Source: Hordeum vulgare subsp. vulgare
Taxonomy: Eukaryota > Streptophyta > Magnoliopsida > Poales > Poaceae
Direction of reading: 5' to 3'
DNA: 64,000 nt
NCBI RefSeq assembly: GCF_904849725.1
Contig: NC_058524.1
Span: 488,071,763-488,135,762, forward strand
In this document: piece by piece, positions 22,915-33,450 of the stretch
How the letters are laid out: each line of letters starts with the position of its first letter
Position numbering within the stretch: position 1 is the first letter of the stretch
The notes under the pieces: generated by a model
Seen by the model: the letters and a program-made list of their open reading frames with translations, nothing else
Told to the model about the DNA's origin: nothing
Databases searched by the model: none
Translations under genes and position numbers: made by a program

Positions 22915-23985
22915 CTAAACAACCAACACTACGCTAACCACGCGAGTGATTGCTGCGATGTATATGAGTATGGGTTCCCTTTCAGACGGCGCTGCCAAGA
23001 TTGGCAGGCTCGAGATGACCCGCTTGAGGTCGCGGAAGGCTTCGTCTGCCTGGTCGTTCTACTCGAACTTCGTTGTCTTCTTCATGAGCTGGTAGAGTGG
23101 AAGGGCCTTCTCGCCAAGCCGGCTAACGAACCGGCTGAGAGTCGCCAGGCAGCCGGCGAACTTCTGGACGTCAAGGATTCGAGTCGGCCGCACCATCCGC
23201 TCGATGGTGCCAATCTTCTCGGGGTTCACTTGGATGCCGCGGCCGGACACGAAGAACCCCAAGAGTTTGCCGCCTGGAACCCCAAAGATGCACTTCTCCG
23301 GGTTGAGCCGGATCTTGTACTCGCGCAGGTTGGCGAACGTCTCCCACAAGTCGTCGAGGAGGCTGAAGTGCTGCTTCGTCTTGACGATGATGTCATCCAC
23401 ATAGACGTGGATGTTTCTGCCGATCTACGGCAGTAGGCACTGCTGCATGCAGCGTTGGAACATCGCACCTGCGTTCTTCAGACAAAACGTCATGGTGGTG
23501 GTGTAGTAGGCCCCGAAGGGCGTGATGAAGGAGGTACTTAGGCGATCAGCTGGATCCAGCTTGATTTGATGGTAGCCGGAATAAGCATCCAGAAAAGATA
23601 GTAGTTTGCAGCCTGCAGTGGAGTCGATCACTTGATCTATCTTAGGCAACACGAAAGGGTCTTTCGGACAGGCCTTATTCAGGCTGGTGTAGTCGATACA
23701 CATTCGTCAGGTGTTGTTCTTCTTCAGCACCAGGACTGGATTAGCCAGCCAGTCCGGGTGGAAAACCTCCATGATGAAGCCGATTACAAGGAGCCGGGTG
23801 ATCTCTTCTCCGATCGTGCGTCGCTTCCCCTCGGCGAAGCGGCGCAAGGGTTATTTCACCGGCTTTGCATCCGGTCGCACGTGAAGTTTTTGCTCGGCGT
23901 ACTTCCTCGGAACACCCAACATGTACTTTGGGGACCATGCAAAGATGTCCCGATTCTCACGAAGGAAGTCGACGAGCTCGCCTTC
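22915..23985 (-). pseudogene. Tat-1 reverse transcriptase, in frame with several stops
   Basis: RT block in one frame: EITRLLVIGFIMEVFHPDW, then MCIDYTSLNKACPKDPF, FLDAYSGYHQIKLD, and the catalytic YVDDIIVK at about 23385-23408, both Asp intact. The thumb has NLREYKIRLNPEKCIFG and the connection ends near 23059. Nonsense codons in this same frame lie at 23851, 23707, 23425, 23059 and 22915 (low coordinate). Most fit a C-to-T or G-to-A change of Gln or Trp codons. The MPFGLKNAGAMFQR motif is altered to TFCLKNAGAMFQR. No frameshift is needed anywhere in the block. Confidence 0.9.
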
Positions 23986-24948
23986 CTATTTGGGGCTAAG
24001 GCCAGCCCCGATGGTGACGCACTGCTTTGGGTTAGCAGGGTCGAGTGGAACCTGCTTGGTCTCTTTAGCCGGCTTGAAAGAGCCCTCGCCGGCCGACTGG
24101 GACGAAGGAGAAGAAATCGCCGGCTGCTCCGTAGCCTGGGCCACGAGCCGGTCGATCTGCCGCTTCTCCTCAGCAATCACCAGGGCGTCGGCGAGGCGGC
24201 TGCTATCTTGGGCACACTCGAGCGACTTCTTGTAGTCGCCAACAACAGTGATGATGCCCTTGGGACCCGGCAATTTGGCCAGAGTGCGGAATAGCCAGAA
24301 ATTTGGCCTTGTACCTATCTTTAGGTAGGCGTAGTGCGGAATAGCCAGAAATTTGGCCAGAGCTGGTCTTCCCAACAACGCGTGATACAGGCTGCTGAAG
24401 GCCACTACCTCAAACCATATGGACTCTCGGCAGAAGTGGGCATTGTCGCTGAACAGGACGTCCAGCTGGATCTTGCTAATGGGAGAGCAGGACTGTCCAG
24501 GTACGATGCCATGGAAGACAGTACTGGTCGGCAAGACGTCCGTCTCCTTGAGTTTGAGCTTGAGGAGAGTGTCGAGGTAGAGGATGCTGATGCTGCTGCC
24601 GCCGTTGACCAGCACCCGGGAGAATCGGCGGGTGAGCCTCTTGGAGGCGAAGGTGGGGTCGAGGACGAGCACGTATGACCCCGGGTTGGGCATCACCACA
24701 GGATGATCCACCCGGCTCCATGTGATTGGTTTGTCAGACCAATGCATGTACTGAGGAACCGGGGGAACCGTGGCGTTCACCTCGCGCCGCCTCTGGCACA
24801 GGCTGTGCTTGTCATCGCCTTCACTGGTGAAGACGATGAATGCTCTGTCTTGATGAGGGTAGTCGTCGTGGAGGTGGCCGTCGTCGCGAGGAGGCGGCGG
24901 CGGAGCCGAAGCAGGACCAGGAGCCGGTGCACAAGGTGCCTCCTGCAT
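23986..24948 (-). pseudogene. Tat-1 protease region with active-site Asp changed
   Basis: Aspartic protease segment of the polyprotein. The motif reads VLVNGGSSISILY at 24579-24618; the family has VDGGSS, so the catalytic Asp is Asn here (codon 24604-24606). Flanking family blocks are present (PQYMHWSDKPITWSRVDHP before, VVAFSSLYHALLGRPALAK after). A short direct duplication at 24280-24357 ('tgcggaatagccagaaat' twice) adds codons without breaking the frame. Bounded by a TAG at 25003 on the gag side and a TAG at 23986 before RT. Confidence 0.85.
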
Positions 24949-25002
24949 ACCTGGGGGAGTCGGCAGACCATCCTCTTGCGACAGCCGGCGTGCAAAGCTG
25001 CA

Positions 25003-27147
25003 CTATCGAAGGGTATGGGTGGACGGCTGCGCACCAGAATGTATCTTGCAGGTGGCGTCGAGGAGTTGCTCGAAGGACTGCTTGGGCAGCCAGTTGGTGT
25101 TGTTCCTGTTGGCGCGCTTCCGCGGAGGGCCGGCTTGAGGAGCCGACGTCTCACCCTCCACACTTGCTACCAACTTGTTGTTGGAGCGCGAATCCATGTG
25201 ATCCGCCTTGCGCTTGTTGTTGTTCTGGCCGCCTCGGTTGTCCCTAGCCGGATTGGGAGTAGCCGGCGTTGGCACAGCCTTATCCGAGGCGGTCACTTTG
25301 ACGCGCATTGTCGAGTCAGCCGTGGCGTATTTGTCCGCCTTGGCCATGAGCACCGCCAGAGAGGTGGGCTCGGAGCACATAAGCTTGTGCTTGAGGAGGG
25401 TGCCGTCTCGGCAACCGTCTATGAAGTACTGGATGGCTTGTACCTCATGCACCCCCTCGCAGGAATTGTGGAGCTCTGTCCACCGGGTGACGTAGTCGCG
25501 AAGGGGTTCGTCGGGCTTCTGGATGCACATGGCCAGCTCGCGGGGCCGGCTAGGGCGCTTGTAGGTGCTAGTGAAGTTGCGGACGAACGCCTCCTCGAAG
25601 TCCACCCAGGAGTTGACGCTCCCGGCCGGAAGGCTTTTAAGCCAAGTCCGAGCCGAGCCGGCCAACATGAGTGGCACGTAGCGGACCGCTACGCGCTTGT
25701 TGCCCCTGGCAATCCCGACAGCCGTGGTGTAGTCAATCAGCCAGTCCTCTGGCTTGGTCGTGTCGTTGTATTTGGGCGTGTCCCGAGGCAAGGTGAAACC
25801 CCGGGGGAACGGCTCCCCTCGGATCCGGGGGCCAAAGCAGGCCGGACCGGTGGGACCGTCTTCCTCTAGGAGGGCTGACTGGGCCAGGACGATGAGACGC
25901 CGGCGGGCGTCCCGATCATCCTGGGAAGTATGAGCGCCAGCCCGAGTGGCGGGAGGGGAGGCACCTCGCGAACCGGAGACATGAGTTCTTCGCGGGGGAA
26001 GAGTCTCACACTCCGAGTCGCCTTCGCCCCCTCCGCGACGCAAGCCCGAAGTGTGCTCACTCTGGCGCTCGGAGCGCCGGTGTTGGCTTCGCTCGCCCCT
26101 CCGGCCGGGGGGGCGATGCGAGGAAGATCCTTCTGCATGATGCTGACCGCTAGGGTTGCAGCGTGCTCCGGGGTTGGGTCCCGGAGACTCTGACTGGGCC
26201 TGACTGGGGTCAAACCTAGCGTGTTGCTAGTTGGCGGCGTCAAGGAGGTCCTTGACCCGCTTCTCCTGGAAGGCGCGCTCGTCGCCTTCCAGGTTCACCA
26301 TCTCCTCCATGGCCGCCTGGTCCGCTCGCATGTTGGCCGCGGGGGTCTCGTTGGTGGGCACATCGCCACCTAGGACTTCGGCGATGAACCGGCCGCGACT
26401 GCGGACCGATCCAAGATGACTAGGAGCCTCGGAAATCGGAGTGAGGCCGTATGCGGAGTTATACTCGCGTTGCGTGGCATCCATCCGACGCTTTGCCGAA
26501 GCGACGGTGATACCCTCCTCTAAGATACGCTTGCGAGCCTCCTCCAGTGAGGCCAGGACGTCAACAGGGTTTGTGGAAGCTATGACGGGTGTCTTCAGGC
26601 CGGCTATGGCGTCCCGAAGAGTGTCGGCGGTGGCAGCAGCAGGCTCACTAGCATCTGCTGATGCCTTGTCGGGAGCCGTGCTGGTGCCGGCGCCGATAAC
26701 CATCACCTCCACGTCGTTGGAGACGGCAGCAACGTGGTATGGGGTGAACAACCCCACCGACGCCGGAGGGCCGTCAAAGATGAGGACGTTGCTGGGATAT
26801 ACGTCATGGACATGCATCTTAGGGATAGAGAGCCTGCTGAAGCTGGCGCAGAGCGCCTCAACGTCGAAGTCCTCGCCGAAGTAGCGCGGACCATCGTTGA
26901 GACGTAGGTCGCTGAAGAGAACGTTGAGGTTCTCCATAGCAGTGACGACGACGCTAGGAAGTGCCTCATCATCAGAATCTTCGTCCGAATCCGCATGGCG
27001 GATGGGGACGTCGATCATCATGTGTGTTGCCTCGTCGAAAGCGGGCTCCACGGGCATGCAAACTGATCCGGACGCAATGCATCCGGTGGTGTAGGTGTGG
27101 GGCCCCGCCCAGCGCGTAAAGCCAGCCGATGCCGCCATCGGCCCCAT
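25003..27147 (-). pseudogene. Tat-1 gag, one in-frame stop
   Basis: Gag forms the virus-like particle. The frame opens at the PBS edge: the ATG at 27145-27147 arises from a G-to-A change inside the PBS, so the next ATG (27138) is the likelier ancestral start. The N-terminal part has an acidic DSDEDSDDEALPS stretch. The core lies after a TAG at 26227-26229: KPEDWLIDYTTAVGIA, then PLMLAGSARTWLKSLP and the WVDFEEAFVRNF block of the retrotransposon gag family. The C-terminus is basic (NNNKRKADHMD). No CCHC knuckle is seen. Ends at a TAG at 25003, with protease following in the same frame. Confidence 0.88.
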
Positions 27148-27158
27148 GGTGGGCGCCA
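27140..27158 (-). other. Primer binding site, tRNA-Lys type (Tat-1)
   Basis: The minus strand reads TGGCGCCCACCATGGGGCC two bases after the LTR. This matches the complement of a plant tRNA-Lys 3' end, except one base (the intact form with CCG is in Tat-2). Confidence 0.8.
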
Positions 27159-27160
27159 AA

Positions 27161-28266
27161 TGTTGGTGAATACTCACAACATATGCCATAGGTAGGCTAA
27201 AGTCGGTGAGAACCGAAGGGACAAAGGTGGGCGTTGGGAACGAGGTTGGTACACGCATGGAACGCACGATGTGCCCAGGTTCAGGGCTCTCCGCAGAGAT
27301 AATACCCCTAGTCCTGCAAGAGTGTTTGATGTGTATGAACAGAGTACATAGTTGCTCCTGGAGCTTTGTTGGGAGGAGGAAGAGGGGAGCAGCCGGCTCG
27401 TCTCTGCCTCTCTCTGTGTGGTTGGTGAGTATGTAGTGTTGTTCGACTGTGGAATGATCGGCCCCCTTGCATGGAGGGCGACCGGGGGGTTTTATAGACG
27501 AACCCGCCGGCCTACAATATGGATAAAGGGTACAAGTGTGGGACCCGGCTGGCCAGGGGCGCACTAGAGTCTTGTATTCTCGCTCGAGGGGCCCGCCGGC
27601 TGCATGGTCTCGATTGGCAGTGGGACCCGCCGGCTGGCCAATGGGGCTCTCGCATAAGGTTGATGCCGAGCACGCGCTGTTCGTCAAGCGTCATCCCGCG
27701 AGATTGATCATGGGCAGGTAGTACGACCGCCTCCACTGTTCCCCACGTCGAGTGCAGTAATGGAGTGGAAGTGCTCCACTGTTCCCCACGTCGAGTGCAG
27801 TAATGGAGTGGAAGTGCGATGGTCCGACACTATGCTAGGTGATGGATCAGAGCCGGGGTAGGTCAGCGACGTGGCCGCCGACGCTCGTACCTGCCAGACG
27901 CCCCGATCCAGTAGCTTTCCTGACGCGTAGCTACCTTTAATCGTAAGGTCTCTTCCTGACCTACGATCTGATGTGACTGGTGATCCTCGGCCGGCTAGCC
28001 TGCTTGGCTAGCCGGCTTGGGTGCGGCCGCCTCATTCCTAGCCGGCTCGCTGGACCCGGCTGGCTCAGAAGAGGTAACCGCCTCGATTCTAGCCGGCAGG
28101 GGTTGCCTGGCCGACCAGAGGGATGACCGCTTCGTCCTCTAGCCGGTAGGCGCGGCCTAGCCGGCCAGAAGACTTGGGACTTAGGAAACTGTATATGTTC
28201 ATGTCCTTTGGGCCGGAAATGAAGGAGCAGACTTGATGAGCTTACCCCGGGGTGATCCCCCCGACA
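27161..28266 (-). repeat. 5' LTR of Tat-1
   Basis: 1106 bp, TG...CA ends, partner of 14259-15283. A TATAAAA box (minus) lies at about 27490-27496. It contains a private 43-bp tandem duplication (27731-27773 and 27774-27816) and an extra segment near 28100-28140 not present in the 3' LTR. Confidence 0.95.
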
Positions 28267-28872
28267 GATAATACCCGCTTCCAGGAGCTTCAGTATTTCT
28301 TTTCTTACTACCTCTTTCATCTTAGGATATAATCTCCGTTGATGATCGGCAACTGGTTTGGAATCAGGATCAGTTTTAATTTTGTGTTGGCATAGAGTGG
28401 GACTAATGCCCTTAAGATCGTCAAGAGTATATCCAATAGCAGCATGGTGCTTCCTCGGAGTTTTCAGTAACTTATTTTCTTCATGCTCTGAGAGGCTAGC
28501 ACTAATAATAACATGATATATCTCTTTTTCATCAAGATAGGCATAATTAAGAGTATCAGGCAACTGTTTAAGCTCGAACAGAGGATCACCCTTTGGTGGG
28601 GGTGGATCTCCAAGCAGTTCAACAGGCAAATTATTCTTAAGGATAGGATGTTGTTCAAAGATAACTCTATCTATCTCATTCATTTCATCCATATGCATAT
28701 CATTTTCATGCTCAAGCAAGTATTGCTCTAAAGGATCAGTAGGAGGCACAACAATAGAAGCTACGACAATAATTACATCCTTACAAGGCAACTCCTTTTC
28801 ATGAGGTTGTCTACCTCTTTCATATGAGCATTGACAGTATTGAGGAAACGTCTGCCAAATATGGTGGGACAA
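28267..28872 (-). pseudogene. Athila-like pol, segment between protease and RT
   Basis: Continues gag/PR after a frameshift at an A-run near 28790. The frame reads through an acidic linker (DPLEQYLLEHENDMHMDEMN), a hairpin-like region with LLKTPRKHHAAIGYTLDDLKG, and the RT N-terminus (KPVADHQRRLYPKMKEVV, LLEAGII) to the Tat-1 junction at 28266. The remaining open frame at 27961-28266 is fortuitous reading into the Tat-1 LTR. RT resumes at 14258. Together with 12866-14258 this shows that Tat-1 landed in an RT that was still in frame. Confidence 0.88.
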
Positions 28873-30308
28873 AAGCTATCTTGTGTGGTAGCAAGAACGA
28901 GAAAATCTGCAGGACACTTCATTTTACCACACAAGACTTCAACATCTCTAACAATTCCCAAAGGGTAGATAGTATCTCTATTGGCAAGCTGAATAGTGAC
29001 ATCAATAGATTCCATCTCAACAGGTGCAATCTCATCTTTAATTTCATCATATAAGGATTGAGGTATTGCACTAACACTAGCACCCACGTCACATAAACCA
29101 TGATAACTATGATCTCCTATCTTAATAGAAACAACAGGCGTGCCAATAACACGCTTATGTTTGTCTCTAGCATGTGGTTTAGCAATTCTAGCAGCATCTT
29201 CACAGAAGTGAATATCATGGCCATCAACATTATTGGACAGGAGATCTTTGATAATAGCAATGCTAGGTTCAACTCTAATTTGCTCAAGGGGTGTAGGTGT
29301 TCTAATGTAGCACCTACGTATCACAGTTGAAACTTTAGAATGATCCTTTATCCGAACAGGGAAAGGTGTTTTCTCAATGTAAGCACTGGGAACAATAGGA
29401 TCATTATAAGCAATGAATTTCTCTTGAACTGGATTGGGTTTAGCTACATTGACTTCTAAGGGAGGATAATATTTAAACCACTTCTCTTTAGGGGGATCAA
29501 TATCAGCAGCAAATGATTCATACAATGAAGCTACTATCTCAGAGTCAAGTCCATATTTAGCGCTAAAATCAGAAAAAGTATTTTTTTCGACAAAGGATTT
29601 AACGCAATCAAACTTGAAATTCATACCTGACTCCTTACCTTCATCAAACTCACAATCTTTAGAGTTGCATTTAATTCTTTCCAATAAATTCCATTTGAAG
29701 TTAATATCTCTCTTTAAAAAAACGGTACAAGAAGTGTCAAGCATGGTGCGATTATCATGAGAAAGCCGAGCATAGAAGTTTTGAATGATAATTTCTCTCG
29801 AGAGCTCATGGTTGGGGCATGAATATAACATTGATTTAAGCCTCCCCCAAGCTTGAGCGATACTTTCTCTGTCACGAGGCCAAAAATTATAAATATAATT
29901 TCGATCACGATGTACCAAATGCATAGGATAAAACTTTTGATGAAATTCCAATTTCAATCGGTTGTAGTTCCATGATCCAGTATCATCACATAGCCTCTAC
30001 CATGTCAATGCTTTATCCCTCAAAGATAAGGGAAATACCTTCTTCTTGACCTCATCCTCGGGCAAACCTGCAAGCTTAAATAAACCACAAACTTCATCTA
30101 CATAGATTAGATGCAAGTCGGGATGTGATGTTCCATCTCCTGTAAAAGGATTACCCAGCAGTTTCTCAAGCATACCCGAAGGAAATTCATGGCAAATATT
30201 TTCAGTAGGTGCAGAAAGTTTAGGAGCAACTCCTTGTGCTTCCGTTCGAGGTGAAGATACCCCGAACAAGCTCCTCAAAGGATTAGTTTCCATAGTAACA
30301 AGTGACAA
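28773..30308 (-). pseudogene. Athila-like gag and protease
   Basis: The start at 30308 (MSLVTMETNPLRSLFG) leads to the gag N-terminal block; an in-frame TAG at about 29994-29996 follows LSLRDKALTW. The same frame continues through YNFWPRDRESIAQAWGRL and SREIIIQNFYARL, typical of Athila-lineage gag, then a long variable region. The protease region has LCDVGASVSAIP at about 29080-29115 with catalytic Asp intact, and FCPTIFGRRFLNTVNA. A frameshift near 28790 passes into pol. Only one stop and one frameshift separate this gag-PR from an open state. No CCHC knuckle is seen. Confidence 0.88.
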
Positions 30309-30370
30309 TAAATTTCAGCACACTATACAAATGTTTCCTTACCAAATTCCACTTACCAAAGGCGCTTCAC

Positions 30371-30388
30371 TCCCCGGCAACGGCGCCA
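30371..30388 (-). other. Primer binding site, tRNA-Asp type
   Basis: The minus strand reads TGGCGCCGTTGCCGGGGA, an 18-base match to the complement of a plant tRNA-Asp 3' end. It lies 11 bases inside the LTR end. This PBS is usual for Athila-lineage elements. Confidence 0.9.
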
Positions 30389-30399
30389 GAAATGAGTCT

Positions 30400-31922
30400 T
30401 GATGACCCACAAGTGTAGGGGATCTATCTTAGTCCTTTCGATAATTAAGAGTGTCGAACCAAACGAGGAGCAGAAGGATCTGACAAGTGGTTTTCAACAA
30501 GGTATTCTCTGCAAGCACTGATATTATCGGTAACAGATAGTTGTGTGATAAGATGATTCGTAGCAAGTAGCAAGTAACAATAGTAACAAAGGTGAAGCAA
30601 AGTGGCCCAATCCCTTTTGTAGCAAGGGACAAGCCTGGACAAACTCTTATAGGAGGTAAAGCGCTCCCAACGACACACAGGAATTTCTGTCAAGCTAGTT
30701 TTCACCATGTTCATATGATTCGCGTTCGCTACTTTGATAGTTTGATATATGTGTGGACCAGTGCTTGGGTGCTGCCCTTACTTGGACAAACATCCCACTT
30801 ATGAATAACCCCCTCGCAAGCATCTGCAACTACGAAAGAAGAATTGAGACAAAGTCTAACCATAGCATTAAACCAGTGGATCCAAATCAGCCCCTTACGA
30901 AGCAACACATAAACTAGGGTTTAAGCTTCTGTCACTCTAGCAACCCATCATCTACTTACTACTTCCCAATGCCTTCCTCTAGGCCCAAATAATGGTGAAG
31001 TGTTATGTAGTCGACGTTCACATAACACCACTAGAGGAGAAACAACATACAACGCATCAAAATATCGAACGAATACCAAATTCACATGACTACTTATAGC
31101 ATGACTTATCCCATGTCCTCAGGAACAAAAGTGACTACTCACAAAGCATAATTATATTCATGACCAGAGAAGCATTGAATAGCATCAAGGATCTGAACAT
31201 ATAATCTTCCACCGAGTAACCCAACTAGCATCAACTGCAAAGAGTAATTAACACTACTAGCAACCTTACAAGTACCAATCGGAGTCGCGAGACGGAGATT
31301 GGTTACAAGAGATGAACTAGGGTTTGGATATGAGATGGTGTTGATGAAGATGTTGATGTTGATGAGTCCCCTCCGATGAGAGGAGTGTTGGTGATGACAA
31401 TGGTGACGATTTCCCCCTCCGGGAGGGAAGTTTCCCCGGCAGGACGACCCTGCCGGAGCTCTAGATTGGTTCTGCTCAAGTTCCGCATCGTGGCGGCGGC
31501 GATTCCTCCTGAAAGTCTCCTCTTGATTTTTTCTGGAACGAAACCCTCCATATAGCAAAAGAGGGGAGCCAGAGGGCCAACAGGGGGCCCACAAGCCCCC
31601 TAGGCGTGGCCAGGGGGGTAGGCCGCGCCTAGCAGGCTTGTGGCCTCCTGGTGGCTCCCCTCTGGTATTTCTTCCGCCCAGTATTTTTTATAAATTCCAA
31701 AAAAATCCTTGTTGATTTTCACGGCCTTTGGAGTTGCACAGAATAGGTATATCAAACTTGCTCCTTTTTCAGGCCAGAATTCCAGCTTTCGGCATACTCC
31801 CTCTTCATGTAAACCTTGTAAAATAAGAGAGAAAAGGCATAAGTATTGTACCGTGAAGTGTAATAACAGCCCATAAAGCGATAAATATCAACATAAAAGC
31901 ATGATGCAAAATGGACGTATCA
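30400..31922 (-). repeat. 5' LTR of the Athila-like element, complete
   Basis: 1523 bp with TG...CA ends; in plus coordinates it opens TGATGACCCACAAG and closes TGGACGTATCA. The equivalent of 31111-31922 is repeated at 8526-9338. A TATA-like box (minus, TATATGG) is near 31550-31556. A GC-rich palindrome (CCACAAGCC...GGCTTGTGG) lies at 31588-31648. Confidence 0.92.
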
Positions 31923-33450
31923 ATATTGATCACAAGTTTGAGGGCCTTTAGTTTGTTCTACGAAAGCGTGTGGGTCTTGCGTTGGTGATGGTTCCACTTG
32001 AGTGGAACATTGTCCTTCTCCTTCTGCCACAAGGGGTTCCTCAATGGACAGGAAGTGACCCACATCCATTCTTTTTATGGCTTGGGGAGGAATTCCATCA
32101 CCTACATCACAAAGACCACTTTGCTCCACTTGGGAGCCATTATTCTCATCAAACTCCATGTTACCCGTCTCCTCAATGAGTCCATTGGACTTGTTGAGGA
32201 CATGATAAGCACGAGATTTTGTAGGATAACCCACAAATATGCCCTCTTGAGATGTAGGTTCGAATTTACACAAACAAGCACCTTTCTTAAGAATGAAACA
32301 CTTACAACCAAACACCCGGAAGTACTTGAGGTTGGGCTTGTTACCGGTAAGAATTTCATACGGAGGCTTGTTCAAGCCTTTATGGAGGTAGAGCCGAATG
32401 GATGCATGGCATGCGATGTTGATGGCTTCAGTCCAAAAGTTATATGGAGATTTAAACTCCTCCATCATGGTTCTTGCCGCATCCATCAACGTCTCATTCT
32501 TCCTTTCCACTACACCATTTTGTTGAGGGGTATATGGTGTGGAGTATTGATGCTTCATTCCTTCGGCACTCAGAAATCCATTTAAGGTGTCATTCTTGAA
32601 CTCGATGCCACTGTCACTTCTAATCATCAATATCTTTGCATCATGTTGACATTGAACTTCATTGGCAAAGTCGGTGAGAGTTTATTGAGTCTCACTCTTC
32701 CACTTGAAGAAGTATACCCAAGTATATATTGAGTAATCATCCACTATCACCAAGCAATACTTTGTTCCCCCAAGACTATCAAAAGAAGGAGGATCAAAGA
32801 GATCCATGTGGAGGTGCTCCAAAGGCCTCTTCGAGTATATGGTAGTTGTGGGGCGCTGAGCTGTCTTATGTAGCTTTCCTTCAATGCACGCACTGCAAGC
32901 ATGATCTTTAGCAAAATTTGCATTTATTAGTCCAATAACGTGGCCCCCTTTGAGGAGACTTTGCAAAGATCCCATATTGACATGGGCTAGCCGGTGATGC
33001 CAAAGCCAGCCAATATCAACTTTAGCCATTAGTAAAGTCACGGTCTTAGTGGGTCGCTATGAAAAGTTAACCACATAGAGATCATTCTCGACATGCCCAA
33101 CAAAAGCTACTTTAGGTGTCCCGCTCCACAAAAGGGCCACAAAGTAAATACCAAAGAACATACTAAAACCCATGAGCGCAAGTTGACGAACGGGAAGTAA
33201 ATTGTATGCAAGGGTCTCAACAAGCATGACCTTTTCAATGGTAAGTTCTCGAGAAATTACCACCTTGCCAAGATCCAATACCTTTGAAATTGCATCATCA
33301 CTAAATGAGACTTGGGTGGCCATGGATGGGTCGGGATGAACGTCCACCACCAAGTCCCTTCTTCCGGTCATATGATTTGTTCATCTGCTATCAAGCAACC
33401 ATGACGCTCCACCGGAAGCAAACTCCTGCACATGATCAATGCTCGGATTG
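31923..33450 (-). pseudogene. Copia protease end and integrase
   Basis: Protease: SWLLDS near 33385-33410, where the catalytic Asp is present but the next residues are changed and a TGA follows. Pre-integrase zinc domain: WLWHHRLAHVN and CSACIEGKLHK, an HHCC set (32860-33010). Catalytic core: HMDLFDPPSF with D, IRSDSGIEF with D, and QQNGVVERKNE with E, the DD35E triad, split between ORFs 32682-33041 and 31920-32630 by a stop near 32682. The C-terminal region includes FRVFGCKCFILKK and GIFVGYPTKSRAY. The frame ends at the LTR of the Athila-like element (31922). The link to RT is missing. Confidence 0.9.

Larger units (their letters stand above)
14259..28266 (-). mobile_element. Tat-lineage Ty3/gypsy element 'Tat-1' (Fatima-like), complete
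   Basis: A complete 14.0-kb element, minus orientation: 5' LTR 27161-28266, tRNA-Lys PBS, single-frame gag-pol 20435-27147, antisense spliced gene 15842-19656, PPT at about 15284-15297 (CTTCGGGGACTAC), 3' LTR 14259-15283, flanked by GATAA. The second RNase H domain after the classical one marks the Tat lineage. LTRs open with TGTCGGGGG, which I associate with the wheat Fatima family, a tentative name. The two LTRs differ by roughly 5% over the part compared by eye, plus indels. Non-autonomous now because of nonsense codons. Confidence 0.95.
8526..31922 (-). mobile_element. Athila-like Ty3/gypsy element, split by Tat-1
   Basis: Minus-strand element with 5' LTR 30400-31922, tRNA-Asp PBS 30371-30388, gag/PR 28773-30308, pol N-part 28267-28872, RT/RNase H 12866-14258, integrase 11618-12865, a 2.2-kb 3' region with a small coiled-coil frame, PPT 9339-9352, and a truncated 3' LTR 8526-9338. 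The Tat-1 element (14259-28266) sits inside RT. LTRs start TGATACGTCC and end TGGGTCATCA in element orientation, the pattern of Athila-lineage Sabrina/WHAM families. The host site is the copia element. No target duplication is visible because the 3' LTR end and adjacent copia DNA were deleted. Confidence 0.9.

Noticed and set aside
22759..25869. Long plus ORFs (22759-23436, 23632-24294, 24703-25869)
   Set aside because: Opposite-strand shadows of the Tat-1 gag-pol; no domains, and the minus frame explains the sequence.
27161..27687. Gag frame of Tat-1 apparently starting at 27687 inside the LTR
   Set aside because: The upstream part is LTR read in frame by chance; the conserved part starts at the PBS edge.
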